The notes: generated by a model not told the origin, from the sequence alone. Shown: positions 19,060-27,667, counted from the stretch's first letter. The stretch is 49,361 nt of DNA from a bacterium (GCA_026708055.1 JAPOVS010000042.1:1-49361), one strand, 5' to 3'. Made by a program: numbers and translations.

Positions 19060-20163
19060 TTACCCGGATGCCACCTCGACCGGAGCGACCGAAGCCAGCG
19101 CCGCGACCGCCGCTGCAGGACTCGCGGGCCCCGGCTGATCGGGATGGTCCGGCCCCTCCGGCGGATCCGGCGGCGGGAGACGCAGGCGCCAACCGGGATG
19201 GATGAGGTTGGGGTCGCGCAGCGTGCCCCCGCCTTCGAGTTGACCGGCGTTCAATTCGAAGATGTCCGGCCAACGCAGCGCATCACCCAGGTGCCGTTCG
19301 GCCAGGAGCCACAGCGAGTCACCCGGCTTCACAACGACCCAGCCCACCTCACCGGGCGCCGCCGTGGTGACCTGGTCGGCCGGCGGGGCGGCCTCGGAAG
19401 CCACCACCGGATCCCAGCGCGCCGACGTGGCCCTCTCGACGCTCGGAGCAGGCCGCGCCGGGGACAGCGCCGCTCGCGACTGGTCGAGGTGCTCGTCGAG
19501 GCGGTCCATGCGCGTCGGAGCGGGCCGCGCCGAGGACAGCGCCGCTCGCGACCCGACGGGCGTGCCCAGGATCGGAGCGGGAGCGGCCGGTTCCGGATCC
19601 GCCTCCGCGACCTCCGGCGGTCCCAGGATCGGCGCCAGCCGCGATCCCGCGACCGACCCGAGCGACGACGTCCCGGCGGCGGCCGGGATCCCCGGAGCCC
19701 CCTCGCCCGCCGGCGCGCCGGTGATCCCGCCGGCTTCCATCGGCACGGCGATCTCCGCGAACGACGGGGTTCCCGCCAGCACCGGCTGCGCCAGCGCCCC
19801 GACGGTGCCCGCGGCGGCCACGACGACCGCCACGAGACGCACCATGACCGGCTGCATGCCAAGGCCGTGCAGCGGCAGTGACCGGGCGCGCCGCCCCCGG
19901 CAGGCGGCCCGCACCTCGGCCACGAACGACAGGGCTGCCTGCGACCACCAGATCCAGACGGCGACCGCCAGCACGCCGCTGACAGCCCCGGCCGGAAGCG
20001 CACCGCTCTCGATCGCCGCCACCACCGAGGACCACTCCGGCATCCCGACAGGCAGCGGGTTGCCGACCACCGTCACCAGGCAGACCGGCACGCCGACCAG
20101 GAACAGTCCCAGAGCCGCACAGGCTCCGAGTCCCGACACCACCGTTCGAATCTTGTTCTGCAT
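19060..20163 (-). CDS. LysM-domain membrane protein of the Tad locus
   Basis: 367-residue predicted membrane protein. Hydrophobic segments lie at about residues 7-33, 57-82 and 106-130. A long Ala/Pro-rich, probably extracytoplasmic linker follows, then a LysM fold at residues ~275-330 (VVKPGDSLWLLAERHLGD through NLIHPGWRLRLP) that binds glycan such as peptidoglycan. The linker holds a 24-residue tandem repeat (RAALSSARPAPT and RAALSPARPAPS). ATG 20163 has a GAGGTGAA ribosome site, which decides against the longer frame to 20451. Located between the pseudopilins and the BTAD gene, it may anchor the pilus machine to the cell wall (inference). Confidence 0.78.
   Translation of the reverse strand: MQNKIRTVVSGLGACAALGLFLVGVPVCLVTVVGNPLPVGMPEWSSVVAAIESGALPAGAVSGVLAVAVWIWWSQAALSFVAEVRAACRGRRARSLPLHGLGMQPVMVRLVAVVVAAAGTVGALAQPVLAGTPSFAEIAVPMEAGGITGAPAGEGAPGIPAAAGTSSLGSVAGSRLAPILGPPEVAEADPEPAAPAPILGTPVGSRAALSSARPAPTRMDRLDEHLDQSRAALSPARPAPSVERATSARWDPVVASEAAPPADQVTTAAPGEVGWVVVKPGDSLWLLAERHLGDALRWPDIFELNAGQLEGGGTLRDPNLIHPGWRLRLPPPDPPEGPDHPDQPGPASPAAAVAALASVAPVEVASG
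19443..19552. repeat. imperfect 38-bp direct repeat (72-bp period) inside LysM gene
   Basis: Bases 19443-19480 and 19515-19552 are nearly identical (two differences seen). The 72-base offset preserves frame and encodes a 24-residue repeat in the linker of the LysM protein. Confidence 0.8.
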
Positions 20164-20254
20164 CGCGTTCACCTCGCTCTTTTTGTTCTGCTGCTGTCCC
20201 AGCCGGCGCTCCGTCCCACCGGCAAGCTCCGCCGCGGCGGAATCACGGGCGCCG

Positions 20255-20725
20255 TCACCGGGCACTAGGCCCGGCGCTGACACCCCAGGTGGCTCGGGCC
20301 TCCGCGGAGGCGTTGAGCCGCACGCTCCCGCTGCCCAGTCCCAGGACGCGTACCGCGACGTGGCGGCCGACTGACACCGAAGCGCGGTCGCCCTGCACCG
20401 CGACGTCGGCCACGAGACCCGATCGGCCCACCACGGCCATTGCGGCGGCAACCGCCGCGTCGCCGTCCAGCCGGACCGTCCCCGTCAACCGGTAGAAATC
20501 CATGTCCACTTCCTGCACGGCGGCGCGGGCGGCCTGACGAGCCAGGTCCGAGAGAGCGCGGCGCTGGCCCCGCAACTCCGCCGAGTCGATCACGACACCG
20601 GCGATGAGCAGGAACGCCACGAACAGGACCGCCACGAACAGGCTGACAACCCCCGTCTCGGCCCGGAGGGCTCTCGCCGGACGCCTCCTCCGGCACCGCG
20701 TCAGGTCGCTCATGCGGCGACTCAT
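20255..20725 (-). CDS. TadG/TadE-like pilus assembly protein
   Basis: 156-residue protein with one N-terminal membrane helix (GVVSLFVAVLFVAFLLIAGVVID) right after a basic leader and a glutamate (RAETGVVS), the layout of TadE/TadG pseudopilins. The region after it (DSAELRGQRRALSDLARQAARAAVQEVD) matches the post-helix segment of TadG-like proteins (pfam-like 'putative Flp pilus-assembly'). ATG 20725 overlaps the preceding stop as TGATG. A second in-frame ATG four codons on is possible. Minor pilus component or pseudopilin, probably processed by the divergent prepilin peptidase (inference). Confidence 0.75.
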   Translation of the reverse strand: MSRRMSDLTRCRRRRPARALRAETGVVSLFVAVLFVAFLLIAGVVIDSAELRGQRRALSDLARQAARAAVQEVDMDFYRLTGTVRLDGDAAVAAAMAVVGRSGLVADVAVQGDRASVSVGRHVAVRVLGLGSGSVRLNASAEARATWGVSAGPSAR

Positions 20726-21162
20726 CAGGTGCCCCCGCGGCGCCGATCCACCACTTCGACGGCCGTGGCCTCGAGAGTCACCGACCCCGGCACGCGCAGG
20801 AGCGTGAGGTCTTCGAGCCTGGTGACACAGCGGATGTCGACGGCCACCGAACCTCCGGGACGCAGAGCCGACACGTCGGCGACAACGCCGAACTCCGAGC
20901 ACCGGACCGAGCGTTGCTCGAGGCTCGCCCGGGCGATCCGTTCGGCGGCGTCTGCCGCTGCACGGGGATGCTGCCGCAGCGAGGCCGCTCGAGCGGCCTC
21001 GGCGGCGACGTCGCGCATCTCGCCGCGCGTCTGACCCAGGCGCCACGCCGCCGCCAGGAGCATCAGCGCACCGAGCACCCCGACGACGACCAGCACGAAC
21101 TCCAGCGACAGCACCCCCCGCCGATCCTCGGCGCCGTCCGCCGACCTTCCCAGCACTCTCAC
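20725..21162 (-). CDS. TadE-like pseudopilin
   Basis: 145-residue single-helix protein. RRGVLSLEFVLVVVGVLGAL is the TadE-type motif: small residue, then a glutamate five positions into a hydrophobic helix, where prepilin peptidase would cut. It then has LGQTRGEMRDVAAEAARAASL, typical of TadE/F. GTG 21162 shares GTGA with the stop of the upstream pseudopilin gene; the longer open frame up to 21861 covers other genes antiparallel in frame and is not used. Confidence 0.75.
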   Translation of the reverse strand: MRVLGRSADGAEDRRGVLSLEFVLVVVGVLGALMLLAAAWRLGQTRGEMRDVAAEAARAASLRQHPRAAADAAERIARASLEQRSVRCSEFGVVADVSALRPGGSVAVDIRCVTRLEDLTLLRVPGSVTLEATAVEVVDRRRGGT

Positions 21163-21596
21163 CGGCGACCCTCGGGAATGAACCGCTCCACCGGTCCCCG
21201 CACTCGATGACTCACCGATGTCGGCAGTCCCGGCAGGATCCGGGGAGCCACCGCCGAGACAGTGACCACCATGTCGCCCGCCGCGCCGACCACCTCCACG
21301 GACAGGTCCCGCACGAGCCGATCGTCGCCCACGACCGTCATGGCCAGATCCATCGGCGAGAACTCCGGCCCGCCCGCCAGCTGCGCCGTCTCGAGCACGA
21401 CGTCGGCGGCGTCGGTCACCGCCAGCGCGGCGTTGAACACCAGGCCGAAGTGGATCACGCTCATCACGAGTGCCAGCAGCGCGCCGTAGAGCAGCGTGAA
21501 CTCGGTGGTCACGGCACCGGACTCCCCGCCCGGCCCCGGCGCGGGGACCACCGGCCGCCCGGGTTGCGATCGCACCGCACAGCGCGGCGTTCTCAC
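21159..21596 (-). CDS. TadE-like pseudopilin
   Basis: 145-residue protein with the TadE signature ESGAVTTEFTLLYGALLAL followed by a membrane helix and VFNAALAVTDAADVVLETAQ. The glutamate within the hydrophobic stretch marks it as a type IV-pilin-like prepilin. GTG 21596 starts 12 bases after the Flp stop. Together with the next two genes it forms a set of three minor pilins overlapping by 1-4 bases. Confidence 0.77.
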   Translation of the reverse strand: MRTPRCAVRSQPGRPVVPAPGPGGESGAVTTEFTLLYGALLALVMSVIHFGLVFNAALAVTDAADVVLETAQLAGGPEFSPMDLAMTVVGDDRLVRDLSVEVVGAAGDMVVTVSAVAPRILPGLPTSVSHRVRGPVERFIPEGRR

Positions 21597-21608
21597 CGGA
21601 CACCGCTC

Positions 21609-21854
21609 TCAGCCACCGCCGAGGAAACCTCTGCGGTCGGTTCCCACGTTCACGTCCGTCGGGATCTTGTTCGCCGTCTCCGCGGTGAGGTTCCGCACCA
21701 CACTCACCACGACGATCGCCAGGGCGGCCACGCCGGCCACGAGCAGCGCCCACTCCGTCGTGGTGAGCCCCCGCTCGTCGCTGCGCAGCTTCCGGCGGAT
21801 GCCGGCGGCCGTCTCCGTCAACCAGATCCAGCCGCGGATCGATAGTTCCTGCAT
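21609..21854 (-). CDS. flp: Flp-type pilin
   Basis: 81-residue candidate major pilin. The segment DERGLTTTEWALLVAGVAAL matches the Flp prepilin motif, with the glutamate at position five after the putative cleavage and the Tyr of canonical Flp (E-Y) replaced by Trp. A single helix follows, then a short polar tail (NKIPTDVNVGTDRRG). ATG 21854 has AAGGAG upstream. Leader of about 30 residues is longer than most Flp leaders. Located downstream of tadC and upstream of the pseudopilins. Confidence 0.82.
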   Translation of the reverse strand: MQELSIRGWIWLTETAAGIRRKLRSDERGLTTTEWALLVAGVAALAIVVVSVVRNLTAETANKIPTDVNVGTDRRGFLGGG

Positions 21855-21857
21855 GGC

Positions 21858-22019
21858 TCACTCCTTGCTGTTGGTCGTCGTTGCCGGCTGTTGCCTCATT
21901 GCGGCGCCTGCGGCTGCTGCGGCCGCCGGATCGGTGCCTGCAGGTCGTCGATCACCCTGCGGGTTCGCGGGGTGCCCACAGCCGTTCCGCAGAGGGCAGG
22001 GGTCACCGGCACCGCTCAC
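21858..22019 (-). CDS. possible 53-aa micro-ORF between tadC and flp
   Basis: A GTG at 22019 shares GTGA with the tadC stop, and the frame runs 53 codons to a TGA four bases before the flp start codon; the flp ribosome site is its last codons. It would give a Cys/Pro/Ala-rich peptide (CPLRNGCGHP near its start). No family recognised. The only support is the coupled start and exact fit in the gap; codon bias in a GC-rich spacer could produce this by chance. Confidence 0.3.
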   Translation of the reverse strand: MSGAGDPCPLRNGCGHPANPQGDRRPAGTDPAAAAAAGAAMRQQPATTTNSKE

Positions 22020-22906
22020 AACATCTCCAGGAGCGAGTTCAGTGCCGGGTAGCCGACGAACATCACGAATGCGATCGCCACGACGACGGTGGGGATCGAC
22101 ATGCGCTCGGTCGTGGAATCGGCCTTCATGCGGGCGTTGGCCAACTCGAGCGTGCTGAGCATCTCCGCCTTGCAGGCCAGAGCCTCGGCGGGGCTGGCCC
22201 CCTGCTCGGATGTGAGACGGATCGTGGCGGCCAGCTCCTCGACATCCGGCACGCCGATCTCGGCCGCCAGACGATGGAACCCCGCCGACGGGGACTTGCC
22301 GTTCACCCGGCTCCAGTCCATGGCCGCCTTCAGCTCGTCGAAGGCCCAGCCACTCCCGACCGCGGCGGCCTGGTAGAGCGCCCCGTCGCTGTGGCTCCCG
22401 CCCGCCACGAGGATCTTGACCAGGTCCATGTAGGCACTGAGTGCCCGCAGGAACTGCTCCCGTCGCTCGGTCGCCTGCTTGCGGAGTGCCCCGTCGGCAC
22501 CCACGTAGCCGCCCAGGAATCCCAGAGCGGCCAGCATCGCGACGCTCCACGCCGGCGGCGCCAGGCCCAACAGCCGCGCCCCGTAGCCGGCGGCAGCGAG
22601 CGCGGCCGCGGCCAGCAAGGCGCCCGCCAGCTTGGCGAAGGCGTGCTGGGCGGGACTGCGACCGACGATCCGCAGGTCCGCCCCAAGGGTCCCGAGATCG
22701 AATCCGAACGACTCGACGATCCGGAGGGCGTGCTGTTCGACCCGGTTGCGCCGGCCGGGGAACTGCTCGCTGCCGGCATCGCCGTCGCGCGGGCCCCGCC
22801 GGTGGTAGTCGCTGAGCGCACGCAGCAACGGCACCCGCCGCCGCAGCAGACCCCGGCCCACGAGCCAGACGCCGGCACCCACGAGCGCCCCGACCAACGC
22901 CGTCAT
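22016..22906 (-). CDS. tadC: TadC, type II secretion F-domain protein
   Basis: 296-residue inner-membrane platform protein of the Flp pilus. It has an N-terminal helix, two helices at ~95-150, a cytoplasmic T2SSF domain (FLRALSAYMDLVKILVAGG through LACKAEMLSTLELANARMKADSTTERMSIP) and a C-terminal helix. Its ATG overlaps the tadB stop as ATGA, and it pairs with TadB to form the platform. Confidence 0.9.
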   Translation of the reverse strand: MTALVGALVGAGVWLVGRGLLRRRVPLLRALSDYHRRGPRDGDAGSEQFPGRRNRVEQHALRIVESFGFDLGTLGADLRIVGRSPAQHAFAKLAGALLAAAALAAAGYGARLLGLAPPAWSVAMLAALGFLGGYVGADGALRKQATERREQFLRALSAYMDLVKILVAGGSHSDGALYQAAAVGSGWAFDELKAAMDWSRVNGKSPSAGFHRLAAEIGVPDVEELAATIRLTSEQGASPAEALACKAEMLSTLELANARMKADSTTERMSIPTVVVAIAFVMFVGYPALNSLLEML

Positions 22907-23787
22907 CGCACCAACTGCGCCATCCCGGCGGCGGTGGGGTCGAAGTAGCGCTCGGGGGACCGCACGCGGCCGAGCCGCGCCAGCAACCAGAACCCGCCCA
23001 GAAACACGCAGCCGATGCCCGTCAGCACGACCTGTCCCCTGAAGCCGTCATAGGGCGCCAGGTAGCCGCGGTCCACCAGGTACAGCCCCCCGGCCATCAC
23101 CGCGGTCGTGCCCACGATGAGCCGGGCCGAGGTGCGGTAGCGCGCCCGGGCGGCGTCGGCCTCGACCACCAGGCGGCTCTCGGCGCGGACGACCTGTGCC
23201 TGGGACCGGAGCAGCGAGACCAGGTCCTGCGCTCCCTGGACCGACGCCAGGATCAAAGAGGCGGCGACCTTGTCGACAGCGGGGTGGGCCACGTCGGCTG
23301 CGAACGCCAGCAGAGCCTCGGGCAGGGGACGGACCTCCAGGCGGGCGGCCAGTTCCTGCACCTCCCGGCGGATGGCGGCCGGCGCCGCCGCGGCCGAGCC
23401 GGCGATCGCCCGCTCGATGCCCCCGCCGGCGGCCAGGATGGCGTAGAGCATCTCGATCCAGCCGGCGATGGCGTCGCCGCGCTCGCTGACGGAGCGCAGA
23501 CCCTCACCCTTGGAGAACCGCCCGGCGAACAGCACGATCCCGGCGGCCACGAGCACCCCGGCACTGAGCCACCCCGTGAGCGCGAAGATCGCCACGCCCG
23601 CCACCACGGCGATCGAGCCGCGACGAAGCCTCGCCAGGGAGGCCGCGGCGCCCGCGGCGATGTCCCTGGAGGTGTGCCGGCCCCGTGGCACCATCACCCG
23701 CCCGCGCAGTCCGGCGGCCAGCACCCAGGCGCCCAGGCCGGCGAGTGCCCCGCAGACCACCGTCGCAAGCTGGCTCACCGGTCCCAC
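22903..23787 (-). CDS. tadB: TadB, type II secretion F-domain protein
   Basis: 294-residue partner of TadC. N-terminal and central helices (VVAGVAIFALTGWLSAGVLVAAGIVLFAG) precede the T2SSF domain with AILAAGGGIERAIAGSAA and LILASVQGAQDLVSLLRSQA, and a C-terminal pair of helices closes it. It overlaps the end of the TadA gene by 13 bases, so it is translated in the same operon. Confidence 0.9.
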   Translation of the reverse strand: MGPVSQLATVVCGALAGLGAWVLAAGLRGRVMVPRGRHTSRDIAAGAAASLARLRRGSIAVVAGVAIFALTGWLSAGVLVAAGIVLFAGRFSKGEGLRSVSERGDAIAGWIEMLYAILAAGGGIERAIAGSAAAAPAAIRREVQELAARLEVRPLPEALLAFAADVAHPAVDKVAASLILASVQGAQDLVSLLRSQAQVVRAESRLVVEADAARARYRTSARLIVGTTAVMAGGLYLVDRGYLAPYDGFRGQVVLTGIGCVFLGGFWLLARLGRVRSPERYFDPTAAGMAQLVR

Positions 23788-25211
23788 CAGCCCTCGGGGC
23801 GGTTCATGAGCGCCGAGTCGAAGCCCGCTTCGGTGAGCCTGCGGAGCGTCGGCTCGGCCCGCAAGGGCTCACCCGACGGCACCGCCCAGCCGCCCGGAGA
23901 CGGGCGCCAGACCTCGTTGGAGAGCACGTGGGTGTCCGTCGAGCCGACCACCTCGCGGATGCTCGTGATCCGCCTCGTCCCGCCGATCGCCTCGACGTGG
24001 ACGACGAAGTCCACCGCCGAACCCACGAGCCGGTAGGTGAAGGCCCGGGAGAACTGCTGGGGCGTGAGCGAGGCGTACATGGTGAGCCGCTCGAATGCCT
24101 CGGCGGTGCTGTTGGCGTGGATGGTGCACAGCGAGCCGTCCTGGCCCGAGGTCATCGCCAGCAACATCCCCAGCACCTCCGGGCCGCGAACCTCGCCCAC
24201 GACGATGCGATCGGCGTGCATGCGCAGGCACTCGCGCAGCAACGCCTCCAGCGGGAACGACCCCGCCCCCTCCACGTTGGGGGCGCGGGCCTCGAGGACG
24301 CCGATGTCGGGATGCAGGTCGGCGTAGTGGTGCAGGCCCAGTTCCAGCTCGTCCTCGACGGTGATGATCCGCTCCTGCGGTGGCACCTCGTTCAGCAGGC
24401 TCCGCACGAGGGTGGTCTTGCCGGCCCCCATGCCCCCGCACACCACGACGTTGAACCCGGCGCGCACGGCGGCAGCGAAGAACGACTCGATGGCGCGGTC
24501 GAACATGCCCGCCGCCCGCAACTCCGACAGCCGCGCCAGGTCCGGGTCGTGCAGGCGGATGGTCACCATCGGCACCAGCGACACCGCCATGACCGCGTGC
24601 AGCCGGCCGCCGTTGGGCAGGCGCATGTTCAGCACCGGCGAGGACACGTCGAAGCGGCGGCCGCTGCGATCCAGCGTGGCGCCGACCCAGCGGATCTGCT
24701 CGATGAGCTCGTCGTTGCTGGCCGCCACCGGATCGCCCCGGCGCTTGTTGCCGCGGCGGTCGACCAGCCAGACGTCGTTGCAGCCGTTGATGTGGATGTC
24801 GGTGAGGTCGGGATCGTTCAGGAATCTCTCCCAGGGACCCGTGCCGAAGGCGTAGGCCAGAGCCGTACCCGCCAGACGCTCCTCGGCCGCGGCGTCGAGC
24901 ATGGGCGCCCCGATCACCAGGCGGTGCTGGGCCAGGCTCAACATCCAGTCGGCGATGACCGCCCGGGCCCGCTCGCGGCGCTCGGCGTCGCCCGGACGCC
25001 GTCCGGCTCGGTTCTCCTGCTCGATCCAGACCGCCAGTTCACCGCGCAGATGCTCCAGGAGCCCCGCCAGCAGGTCCTCCGGCGGCTTCTCGTCGCCGTC
25101 GCCCTCCCGGCTCTCGGGCGGATCTGCGGGAACCCCCTCGGGCGCCCGGCGCGCCGGGTCCGCCGAGGGTGGCCCGGGATGCTGGCCCGGCGGTCGCAGG
25201 GGGACGCTCAC
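23775..25211 (-). CDS. tadA: TadA/CpaF pilus assembly ATPase
   Basis: 478-residue hexameric secretion ATPase (VirB11/CpaF family) that powers Flp pilus assembly. The P-loop is GGMGAGKT (residues 259-266), with the Walker B/Asp box in RMHADRIVVGEVRGPEVL and the His box TSGQDGSLCTIHANS. The N1B region is LTDIHINGCNDVWLVDRRG. About 50 N-terminal residues are low complexity. ATG 25211 overlaps the preceding stop by four bases. Confidence 0.95.
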   Translation of the reverse strand: MSVPLRPPGQHPGPPSADPARRAPEGVPADPPESREGDGDEKPPEDLLAGLLEHLRGELAVWIEQENRAGRRPGDAERRERARAVIADWMLSLAQHRLVIGAPMLDAAAEERLAGTALAYAFGTGPWERFLNDPDLTDIHINGCNDVWLVDRRGNKRRGDPVAASNDELIEQIRWVGATLDRSGRRFDVSSPVLNMRLPNGGRLHAVMAVSLVPMVTIRLHDPDLARLSELRAAGMFDRAIESFFAAAVRAGFNVVVCGGMGAGKTTLVRSLLNEVPPQERIITVEDELELGLHHYADLHPDIGVLEARAPNVEGAGSFPLEALLRECLRMHADRIVVGEVRGPEVLGMLLAMTSGQDGSLCTIHANSTAEAFERLTMYASLTPQQFSRAFTYRLVGSAVDFVVHVEAIGGTRRITSIREVVGSTDTHVLSNEVWRPSPGGWAVPSGEPLRAEPTLRRLTEAGFDSALMNRPEGWWDR

Positions 25212-25966
25212 GTGCCTGCGGGGCGCGACGCCACCGGCGTGCCCGCCGAGCAGAGATGGGCCAGCAGATCGGTGACCGGCCGGACCGTGCGCGCCAGCAG
25301 CGACCGCCGAAGTGCCCGCTCGCGCCCCCCGTCGCCGGCCAGCGCCGCGGCGCCACGGGAATCGCCGGCCACCGCGGCCAGAACCCAGGCGCGGTCGCCG
25401 GTCGTCTGGCGCAAGGCCACGTCGATCTCGCCGACCGGATAAGAGCCGTCCCCGACGACCACCGCCAGCAGCGGCCGCTCAGCCGACAGACCTTCGGCCC
25501 GGTCGAGCAGCACGGCGAGGCTCTCGAACCGCGGCCGCACCACCACGACGACGAGATCCGCCGGCTCGTACAGCTGGGGCGGCGTCTCGGAATCCCGCAG
25601 GCGGCCGGCGTCGACCAGGAGGTCGGTGTCGCGCAGGCTCCGGTCCAGTTCCCCGAAGTCGACCTGCTCGAGAGCGCCTCGGGTGGCGGCGCCGCCGGGC
25701 GCCACCAGCACGGGCGGACCGCCCGGCAGGCGCTGGCAGGCAGACCAGAACTCGGCCTCGCTCACCCGGTGACGCGACACCGCGGCGAAGCTCACCAGGC
25801 TGGGGCGCTCCGGATGCAGCCCGAAGCGCGCAGCGATCGTGCCGCCGTCGGTGTCGGCCTCGATGAGGGCGACCCGGCGGTGACGCGGCCACTGGTAGGC
25901 GACGCAACTGGCCAGTGTCGTCACCCCGGGCGCGTCCTTGAGCGAACCGAACAGCACGAGGCTCAC
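25208..25966 (-). CDS. CpaE/TadZ-like ParA-type protein with degenerate P-loop
   Basis: 252-residue MinD/ParA-fold protein, expected to localise the pilus machine. The start is LVLFGSLKDAPGVTTLA: the deviant Walker A keeps the signature Lys and the final Thr-Thr but the second Lys of KGGxGK(T/S) is Val. EADTDGGTIAARFGL resembles the switch I region. These changes suggest weak or no ATPase activity (inference). Position between CpaB and TadA, with GTGA overlaps on both sides, supports the TadZ role. Confidence 0.78.
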   Translation of the reverse strand: MSLVLFGSLKDAPGVTTLASCVAYQWPRHRRVALIEADTDGGTIAARFGLHPERPSLVSFAAVSRHRVSEAEFWSACQRLPGGPPVLVAPGGAATRGALEQVDFGELDRSLRDTDLLVDAGRLRDSETPPQLYEPADLVVVVVRPRFESLAVLLDRAEGLSAERPLLAVVVGDGSYPVGEIDVALRQTTGDRAWVLAAVAGDSRGAAALAGDGGRERALRRSLLARTVRPVTDLLAHLCSAGTPVASRPAGT

Positions 25967-26757
25967 GAGTCCACCTCGGCGAGGCGAGGGCCGGCCGCCG
26001 CGGCCGCAACCACCCGCGGCGCCGCGGCTCTCGGCACCAGCAGGGACACGAGCGCATCGCTGCCTTCCCCGCTGCCGAGCCACAGCATGTCGAACACCTC
26101 CACGCCGGAGACCACAACCGGGTCGTCCCAGCCGACCAGCGGCTCGCTGGTGAGCAGATCCACCACGTCGCCGACGGAGAGCGTGCTCACCGGGTACCGC
26201 CCGGCTCCGAGTCGCAGACCCACCACCGCGTACTCCGGGGGGATGGTCGAGGAGGCCTCCAGCAGGGAGCCGCTCACGAAGCCGCCTGCGCTGGTGCCGA
26301 ACGCCACCGTCCGTCCCACCACGTCGGCGGCGGCGGCCACGTCCACCACGTCGACGGGGGTGTCGCTCTCGATGCTCGCCACCGTGAGGTCGTCCGGCGC
26401 CACGACCTGCCCCCTGCTCATGTCGTTCGCCCACACCAGCACCGCGGCGCGGGGCGGCTGCCGGCCGGCCAGCATCAGCGCGCCGATCGCCCCGAGGCCG
26501 ATGAGAACCACCCCGACCGCCAACTCGGGGACACGCCGCCGCACGGCGCCCCCCGGCGTGCCCGGAGAGCCCTCCGCCGGGCTCCGCAGAGGGTCGCCGG
26601 GCCCGGTGATCCGCCCGTCGCCCGACGTCCCCGCCGTCCGCGGTGTCCCTGGCGCTGCCGGCGCGTCGGGGGCCGCTGGGCCAACCGGGCCTCCCGAGGT
26701 AGAGAGACCGGGACCGCCGGGTGACGAGCCTGCTCGTGGCGGGTTGCTGAACGACAC
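25963..26757 (-). CDS. CpaB/RcpC-like SAF-domain pilus protein
   Basis: 264-residue protein with a Pro/Gly-rich N-terminal tail (~75 residues), one membrane helix (AVGVVLIGLGAIGALMLAG) and an outer SAF domain (DMSRGQVVAPDDLTVASIE then GRTVAFGTSAGGFVSGSLL), the CpaB layout. SAF in CpaB is thought to bind cell-wall glycan. GTG 26757 follows GAGGAGG at 8 bases; that decides the start over 26826. First gene of the minus-strand tad operon. Confidence 0.82.
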   Translation of the reverse strand: MSFSNPPRAGSSPGGPGLSTSGGPVGPAAPDAPAAPGTPRTAGTSGDGRITGPGDPLRSPAEGSPGTPGGAVRRRVPELAVGVVLIGLGAIGALMLAGRQPPRAAVLVWANDMSRGQVVAPDDLTVASIESDTPVDVVDVAAAADVVGRTVAFGTSAGGFVSGSLLEASSTIPPEYAVVGLRLGAGRYPVSTLSVGDVVDLLTSEPLVGWDDPVVVSGVEVFDMLWLGSGEGSDALVSLLVPRAAAPRVVAAAAAGPRLAEVDS

Positions 26758-27005
26758 GGTCGGGACCTCCTCTGCGCGCACGGCCGCTCGGGCTGCCCCG
26801 AGGGCTGCAAGAAGTCCGCACGGCACCGCACTGCGCTGTGCCGCTGGAAGATCGGCCCGACCGCCGGCGGGAGAGAACGGGAAGGCGAGGCCTCCGATTG
26901 CTCGCCCGCCAGCCGCCTCTCCGGATCGGCTGCCGTTCGAGCGGATTGCAGACTAACCGGAGAAAATCAGAATCACAAGAAATTATTTCAAGATGTTGGA
27001 ATCAA
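26758..27005. promoter_or_regulatory. AT-rich divergent region between cpaB and the prepilin peptidase
   Basis: 248 bases between divergent pilus genes. Bases ~26940-27005 are far richer in A and T than the rest of the window, as expected of a shared promoter region. TTGAAA and TTGCAG hexamers occur on opposite strands, but no confident -10 element pairs with either. Confidence 0.4.
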
Positions 27006-27572
27006 ATGTCGTCGGGCGTATACCGACGCATGCCCAGGCATCGGTTCGTCGCGATGGCGGTCGCACTGGCCGGCGGCACCGCCGCCAGGTTCGCCGACAT
27101 CGAGCGGCTGCTCTTCATCGCCTGGCTGGCGGCACTGGCCGTCCTGTCGTGGCACGACCTGCGCACCCGGCGCATCCCCACCGCCATCGTCAATCCCGCC
27201 ACCGCCGTGGGGGCCGCGGCCCTGGCCGGCACGGCGTGGCGCAGCGGCGCGCCACTGCGGCTCGGAACCGCGGCGGCGACCGCCGCCGGCGCCTACGCGG
27301 CGTTCGCGGTGCTGCACGCCCTCAACCCCGACGGGCTGGGCTACGGCGACGTGCGGCTCAGCGGTCTGCTGGGGCTCTACCTGGGATGGCTCGGCCCCGC
27401 CGCGATGCTGACAGCCGCGCTGTTGGGTGCCCTCGGGGCGGCCGCCGCGGCGCTGGTCCTGCTGGCGCAGCGACGGGGCCCCGGGGCGACCCTGCCCTTC
27501 GGTCCCTTCCTCGCCGGCGGGGCGGCCGCCGTGGCGCTGCTGCACGCCGAGTCCCCGCTGGGCTTCGGCTGA
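27006..27572 (+). CDS. prepilin peptidase (TadV/CpaA-like)
   Basis: About 188-residue membrane aspartyl protease that should cut the leaders of Flp and the pseudopilins. The two catalytic aspartates are in SWHDLRTRRIP and GYGDVRLSG (GxGD motif), with ~5-6 hydrophobic helices; it lacks the methylase domain of PilD. The start is uncertain: ATG codons at 27006, 27030 and 27054 are in frame and none has a good ribosome site. It is divergent from the tad operon it serves. Confidence 0.85.
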   Translation: MSSGVYRRMPRHRFVAMAVALAGGTAARFADIERLLFIAWLAALAVLSWHDLRTRRIPTAIVNPATAVGAAALAGTAWRSGAPLRLGTAAATAAGAYAAFAVLHALNPDGLGYGDVRLSGLLGLYLGWLGPAAMLTAALLGALGAAAAALVLLAQRRGPGATLPFGPFLAGGAAAVALLHAESPLGFG

Positions 27573-27667
27573 GGAACCGGCGCCGTGTGCCGTGCGGCAA
27601 CCCGGGCTTCGGCCTGCGGCCGGCCGGTGCCGCGGGTCCCGTGCGGCGCGGCGCCTGGTGGACCCGG

